Positions 3,761-6,789 of a DNA stretch of 6,789 nucleotides are shown here, one piece after another (positions within the stretch are counted from its first letter, which is position 1; each line of letters opens with the position of its first letter). The stretch spans positions 1-6,789 of the forward strand of contig JABMSC010000145.1 in the NCBI GenBank assembly GCA_013204685.1, written 5' to 3'. The notes under the pieces are model-generated. The model did not search any database. It saw nothing but the letters and a program-made list of their open reading frames with translations, and was not told the DNA's origin. Source of the stretch: Candidatus Omnitrophota bacterium. GTDB lineage: Bacteria > Omnitrophota > Gorgyraeia > Tantalellales > Tantalellaceae. Both the position numbers and the translations under genes were made by a program.

Positions 3761-5610
3761 GGAAATTAACAGTACTCGTTGTGATCACAGTTTCAGTTAT
3801 GGTTCTCCTTGTCATACTGGCATTCTTTTACGTGGATCTGAGCGGTCACAGGGGTTTTGTTTTTGAGCTATTGGTCGGGGAAAAGCTTTCCGGAACCCTT
3901 AAGATAGATAGATATGTAACTGAGGACAAACTTGTTTACAAGAGTGTTGGGGAGTATCCGGAAACCCTTGATTATCCCCTTGTAAGTGAGAAACTTTTCT
4001 TGAGGAAAAAGACTTTGGCGCTGCTGAAATTTATCGAGGAGGCAAGCGGGATCAAGGGACAGAAACGCTTAACGATGATAGCAGGGGAGAGCGGAAAATT
4101 CGATTTTTTGTTTATAGAGCACCCCAGATTCAGTATATTAAAGCAGGTATCGGAAGGGAAAGATGTCATGGTGTTTTCTCCATATGATCCTGTCCTCTGC
4201 ATGGCTATTATGGATAAATACAATTTCTGGAAGAAAGGTGTCCAGTTTTTTAAAGTGATGGTTCCGGTGGGGGAGGCGGTTCCGCCTCTTATTGGTGATC
4301 TGGAAGTGAAATATCTGGAGGATGAGTTCATCCTTGTTATGGGACGCAAGGTAGAGGCTGAAAGTTATTCTTTCAGGTCCGGAACCTTGCCTGAGGTGAA
4401 GGTGTACCTTTCGAAATACGGTCACAGGCTTATCAAGATGGATGTTGGCCAGAAAAACATTCAATATACAATGGTCAGCACTATTGAGGATCCGGGAAAG
4501 AGATTGAAGTTGTTAACGGAGAAGCTCACCGCTCTCTTCACGCGAAAGGGGTTGGAGGAAAGTGATCAGAAGCAAGAAGAGGAGGCGTCTCCGGGAGAAA
4601 GATCAGCCGAAGACGAAAAGCTGAAGGGCGAGAAGCCGGCGGAGCCCGATGCGGACGAAGGGCGGGAGGAAGTATTCTTTGAAAGCACCGGATTGATCCT
4701 TTCCGGAAGGCTCTGGAAGCCGAAAGCGGAAGGGGTTTCACCCGCGGTATTGATCGTTCCCAGCGACTCTACGATCAAAAAAGGCGTGGCTCTGCTGATA
4801 GAGCATTTGGCGGGAGATCTCTCGGAATCCGGATTTACTGTTCTGGAATTCGACCTCCCCGGACAGGGCAAAAGCCAGGGTAGTTTTGCCGGGCTTGACG
4901 ATGAAAAGAAGCTGAAGCATATAATATCAGCTGCAGCTTACCTCGAGGAGCTTCCATCCAGTGATAAAAATTCTATAAATTTTATCGGGTATGGCGATGC
5001 GGGGTATTTTGCGGTAAATGCCGCTACCCGGGTGCCTTCTGTAAATTCATGCATTTTGCTGGACATGCCGCTTTGGTCCGGAAAAGCGGATATCCCGCGG
5101 AAAAATTCAAAGAAAGATCTTAAAGAAATTTTTGCTCTTAAAGGGTTTGGTCCATTGAATGAAGAATATTCAGAAAGCGCTGCGAAGGCGATCGTCGAAC
5201 AAAATAAAGACATCATTTTGTCCAGTGACGATTTCTCTTTCTTTTTGGGGACAAAGATCCCGGATAAAGAGTACAGGGAATTTTTGACCCGTGATTATTA
5301 TGGGTCTATAGTTTCCTTTGACAGGCCGCTACTCTTTATTCACAGAAAAGAGGGGACAAATTTCGCCCCCCAGAGCGTGAATGACATAAAAAAATTGTTT
5401 AAGGATAAAGGGGTTCAGGTCGAATTTGTCACATTTCGCAGCACGGGGCAATATATGCAGGATATTGCCATAATGAATGCCTCTGGTTTTTCTGTTAACA
5501 ATAACATGCTGGAAGCTATCAAAAAATGGCTGAAAGAAAGCGGCATGCGGAAACAAGAACCTGCTGAAGAGGCTGTCGAGGAAGTGGCGGCCTCCGGCGG
5601 GCTAAATTGA
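3757..5610 (+). CDS. Membrane-anchored two-domain protein: DUF3108-like N-terminal region and degenerate alpha/beta-hydrolase
   Basis: The 617-residue protein starts with a membrane helix (about 5-26). Residues 31-243 resemble DUF3108-type beta proteins: an early ELLVGEKLSGTLKI stretch (37-50), a YDPVLCM segment near 143-149, and VYLSKYGHRLIKM at 216-228. A very acidic linker follows (about 264-305). Residues 306-593 have alpha/beta-hydrolase order: LSGRLWKP (315-322), AVLIVPSDS, FDLPGQGKSQGSF (365-377), an elbow at IGYGDAG (410-416), LLFIHRKEGTNF (525-536) and a C-terminal helix. The elbow has Gly413 where the nucleophilic Ser of G-x-S-x-G should be, the acid loop lacks the usual Asp, and GQY at 564-566 stands where the catalytic His is expected. 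It is therefore probably a non-catalytic binding or structural protein. AGGAG at 3742-3746 lies 10 bases before ATG 3757, which overlaps the previous stop. The tail is acidic. The hydrolase fold is well supported; the DUF3108 link is tentative. Confidence 0.82.
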   Translation: MRKLTVLVVITVSVMVLLVILAFFYVDLSGHRGFVFELLVGEKLSGTLKIDRYVTEDKLVYKSVGEYPETLDYPLVSEKLFLRKKTLALLKFIEEASGIKGQKRLTMIAGESGKFDFLFIEHPRFSILKQVSEGKDVMVFSPYDPVLCMAIMDKYNFWKKGVQFFKVMVPVGEAVPPLIGDLEVKYLEDEFILVMGRKVEAESYSFRSGTLPEVKVYLSKYGHRLIKMDVGQKNIQYTMVSTIEDPGKRLKLLTEKLTALFTRKGLEESDQKQEEEASPGERSAEDEKLKGEKPAEPDADEGREEVFFESTGLILSGRLWKPKAEGVSPAVLIVPSDSTIKKGVALLIEHLAGDLSESGFTVLEFDLPGQGKSQGSFAGLDDEKKLKHIISAAAYLEELPSSDKNSINFIGYGDAGYFAVNAATRVPSVNSCILLDMPLWSGKADIPRKNSKKDLKEIFALKGFGPLNEEYSESAAKAIVEQNKDIILSSDDFSFFLGTKIPDKEYREFLTRDYYGSIVSFDRPLLFIHRKEGTNFAPQSVNDIKKLFKDKGVQVEFVTFRSTGQYMQDIAIMNASGFSVNNNMLEAIKKWLKESGMRKQEPAEEAVEEVAASGGLN

Positions 5611-5637
5611 GGATTGTTGTTATAGTATATGCGCTAT

Positions 5638-5663
5638 ATAGTTATAACTATCATACTTAAGTA
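5638..5663. promoter_or_regulatory. Two adjacent perfect palindromes upstream of a promoter (candidate operator)
   Basis: ATAGTTATAACTAT (5638-5651) is a perfect 14-base palindrome, and TACTTAAGTA (5654-5663) is a perfect 10-base palindrome two bases later. The second ends 4 bases before the -35 element at 5668. This position suits a dimeric regulator, but no specific regulator family is recognised. Part of the dyad symmetry could simply reflect local AT-richness. Confidence 0.45.
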
Positions 5664-5667
5664 ATAC

Positions 5668-5696
5668 TTGACGGGTGTATCCCTATATGATATACT
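5668..5696 (+). promoter_or_regulatory. Strong sigma-70-type promoter for the PilZ-lipoprotein-thi4 cluster
   Basis: The -35 is TTGACG (5668-5673) and the -10 is TATACT (5691-5696), with an optimal 17-base spacer. The expected transcription start is near 5702-5704, giving a leader of about 118 bases before the PilZ start at 5821. Confidence 0.7.
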
Positions 5697-5700
5697 TCTG

Positions 5701-5725
5701 CAAATATCAGCCATGCTGATATTTG
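5701..5725 (+). promoter_or_regulatory. Perfect 11-bp hairpin at the predicted 5' end of the mRNA
   Basis: CAAATATCAGC (5701-5711) and GCTGATATTTG (5715-5725) pair perfectly around a CAT loop, right where transcription is expected to begin. A 5'-terminal hairpin can shield an mRNA from 5'-end-dependent decay, or the same DNA could be a downstream operator. It is followed by an A-run and a G-rich stretch with a further weak dyad (GGGG 5744-5747, CCCC 5758-5761). The rest of the leader to 5820 matches no riboswitch that I recognise. Confidence 0.55.
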
Positions 5726-5820
5726 GAAAAAAACGGGGTATTTGGGGTGATTTCAGGCCCCTGAGCATATGCCGGTAAACCTTTTATTGTATTAATTTTC
5801 GAATCATACGGAGAGTGAAT

Positions 5821-6189
5821 ATGAAGCAGAAATTACCCGAAAGAAGACGTTTTATAAGAACTGAAATACCTGCAAAGCTTATCGTAAAAGGCGGCGACCG
5901 GGTAGATGAGATCATTGCAAAAAACATCTCTCCGATCGGTCTCGGGTTTGAGATCGCGAGAGAACTTAAAGACTCCGAAATGCTGGAAGTGACCCTGCAT
6001 CTTCCGTCGGTAAGCGGGCCAATTTCCCTGGAGGGCAGGGTTGCGTGGCACACCAAGATGAGCCGGGAAGATGACGCCCCTTATGATGTCGGTCTTGAAA
6101 TAGTTGGTGTGGAAGATGAAAAGAAGAATGTGCTCTTAAAGTATCTGTGTGATCTGCTTTATGGATCCACTTACAAGGAAAGAACGTGA
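5821..6189 (+). CDS. PilZ domain protein (c-di-GMP receptor), second copy
   Basis: This is a 123-residue stand-alone PilZ domain. The c-di-GMP motifs are R9-R-F-I-R13 (RxxxR) and N35-I-S-P-I-G40 (the N/DxSxxG motif), followed by GLGFEI. The barrel continues through strands such as LEGRVAWHT (about 64-72) and YDVGLEIVGV (about 82-91), with a C-terminal helix. Family knowledge says such proteins change partner interactions when cyclic di-GMP binds. ATG 5821 is preferred over the in-frame GTG at 5815 because GGAG at 5810-5813 lies 7 bases before it. It is the first gene after the promoter at 5668 and is 16 bases from the lipoprotein gene, so the two are probably an operon. It is clearly a paralogue of the protein at 1667-2029, but not a recent duplicate, since sequence outside the motifs differs. 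Confidence 0.93.
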   Translation: MKQKLPERRRFIRTEIPAKLIVKGGDRVDEIIAKNISPIGLGFEIARELKDSEMLEVTLHLPSVSGPISLEGRVAWHTKMSREDDAPYDVGLEIVGVEDEKKNVLLKYLCDLLYGSTYKERT

Positions 6190-6205
6190 TTCCTGCCGGA
6201 GGTGT

Positions 6206-6577
6206 ATGTTGAAGATACGTCATTTACTGTGTTTGGCTCTATTGTGTCTTATTGCAGCCGGATGTGCTGAGATAGAAGTGCCCCAGATGGAAAATATTTT
6301 AAAGGATCCTCTCGGGGAAGGCTCTCTCAAAAGAGGCATGACCAAGAGTGAAGTTACTACAGTTTACAGGGACCCCGACATGAAAAGAACCGTTGTCTCC
6401 TCCGAATGGGCCGAGCCAAGAGAAGAGTGGTTTTATAAAGCAAACTATTCTGTGCTTCCCGTTGGCGCAGGATACCTGTCGGAAGACCTTTATCTTTATT
6501 TCGATGATGAAAACCTGACAAATATCAGCAGGACGCCTTTGGGCAGAAGTGAGGAAGTTGAGAAAAATGCCGAATAA
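6206..6577 (+). CDS. Small outer-membrane lipoprotein with SmpA/OmlA (BamE-like) domain
   Basis: The 123-residue protein begins with a lipoprotein signal peptide: basic residues K3 and R5, a hydrophobic core (7-16) and the lipobox I16-A-A-G-C20, so C20 is the predicted lipidated residue. With Ala at +2, transport to the outer membrane would be expected. The mature part has the SmpA/OmlA/BamE pattern: L-K-R-G-M-T-K-S-E-V at 41-50, a D-P-D turn at 56-58, E-E-W-F-Y at 73-77, and a final strand LYLYFDDENLTNI at 95-107. BamE itself is part of the outer-membrane protein assembly complex, but many small lipoproteins share the domain, so a Bam role is not claimed. GGAGG (6198-6202) is only 3 bases from ATG 6206; TTG 6209 is an equally spaced alternative. 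An in-frame ATG at 6149 lies inside the PilZ gene and is rejected. The 3' end overlaps thi4 by 11 bases. Confidence 0.88.
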   Translation: MLKIRHLLCLALLCLIAAGCAEIEVPQMENILKDPLGEGSLKRGMTKSEVTTVYRDPDMKRTVVSSEWAEPREEWFYKANYSVLPVGAGYLSEDLYLYFDDENLTNISRTPLGRSEEVEKNAE

Positions 6578-6789
6578 AGCATTGAATGATATTACAATAT
6601 CCAGGGCGATCATCGAGAGTTTTTCAGACAAACTTATCAAGTATCTCAAAACAGATGTTGCCATCGTTGGTGCGGGCCCCGCGGGCCTTGTAGCCGGCTA
6701 TTATCTGGCCAAAGCGGGGGTGAAGGTTTCCCTCTACGAGCGTAAATTGAGTGTTGGCGGAGGCATGTGGGGCGGCGGCATGATGTTCA
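6567..6789 (+). CDS. thi4: Thi4 family thiazole synthase, N-terminal part (3' end outside window)
   Basis: Seventy-four codons are visible. ITISRAIIESF (9-19) and the dinucleotide-binding fold VAIVGAGPAG (31-40), with the acidic residue E58 ending the second strand, are followed by GGGMWGGGMMF (64-74). That glycine-rich segment is diagnostic for Thi4. Thi4 makes the ADP-thiazole precursor of thiamine from NAD and glycine. Archaeal and anaerobe-type enzymes take sulfur from free sulfide, while yeast and plant enzymes sacrifice a cysteine. The deciding residue lies past the window end, but the sequence style is closer to the archaeal/bacterial type. The gene starts inside the end of the lipoprotein gene (11-base overlap), with a GAGG at 6551-6554 somewhat distant from ATG 6567, so translational coupling is likely. 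A TTG at 6558 is a weaker alternative start. Confidence 0.92.
   Translation, partial: MPNKALNDITISRAIIESFSDKLIKYLKTDVAIVGAGPAGLVAGYYLAKAGVKVSLYERKLSVGGGMWGGGMMF

Noticed and set aside
3972..4464. Two overlapping minus-strand open frames of over 100 codons
   Set aside because: Both lie wholly inside the 617-residue gene, whose domains are recognisable. They show no motifs and no plausible start context.
5101..5125. AAAAATTCAAAGAAA, similar to the core of the palindromic element
   Set aside because: The match is short, needs a gap, and has no inverted partner or AACGGGGC end. It is ordinary coding sequence for Lys/Asn/Phe-type residues.
5588..5605. GC-rich dyad at the end of the 617-residue gene as a terminator
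   Set aside because: It lies inside the coding sequence before the stop codon, and no T-run follows.
5741..5785. GGGGTG...CTGAG...ATGCC words reminiscent of a TPP riboswitch
   Set aside because: Spacing is far too short, and the conserved CCTGATCTGG-type and GCGTAGGGA-type segments are missing. The words are probably coincidental.

Overview
The window is a gene-dense stretch in which every supported gene lies on the + strand. It looks like the chromosome of an uncultured, probably anaerobic Gram-negative bacterium. The pointers are PilZ proteins, a lipoprotein with a BamE-like domain, a sulfide-type Thi4 enzyme, a DUF523 (TudS-type) protein and a DUF4416 protein. Candidatus Omnitrophota or a neighbouring phylum would fit this mix, but that is an inference from gene content and not a proof.

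Layout. Positions 1-410 hold the 3' end of an Ala/Glu/Pro-rich protein with a small Cys4 zinc finger, followed by a terminator-like repeat structure. Next come a DUF523 protein (534-1055), a HIT nucleotide hydrolase (1257-1604) with a near-consensus promoter placed for a leaderless mRNA, a PilZ protein (1667-2029), a YjbQ-family protein (2046-2462) and a DUF4416 protein (2603-3124). A coupled pair of membrane-anchored proteins follows (3191-3760 and 3757-5610). The second of these ends in an alpha/beta-hydrolase-like domain whose catalytic residues appear to be lost. After a 210-base regulatory gap with palindromes, a strong promoter and a 5' hairpin comes a tight cluster: a second PilZ protein, a BamE-like lipoprotein and the start of thi4, which runs off the window.

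Two layers of non-genic structure stand out. (1) A palindromic element of about 34-37 bases occurs twice, in opposite orientations, with 33 of 34 bases identical. One copy is intergenic. The other lies in frame inside the DUF523 gene, where it appears to add 13 residues to an otherwise colinear family member. This resembles the protein-coding palindromic elements known from Rickettsia. (2) Five of the six gaps longer than 50 bases carry short-period arrays of 7- or 8-base units. Four of these are built as inverted pairs able to fold into long imperfect hairpins, and each gap has its own unit sequence. Several genes just downstream of these arrays have no Shine-Dalgarno sequence.

Functionally the window mixes c-di-GMP sensing (two PilZ proteins), thiamine-related enzymes (Thi4, and YjbQ by family history), sulfur/nucleotide chemistry (DUF523, HIT) and envelope proteins. 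Only the short-spaced groups 3191-5610 and 5821-6789 can be argued to be operons. All family assignments come from motif recognition by eye; no database search was run.
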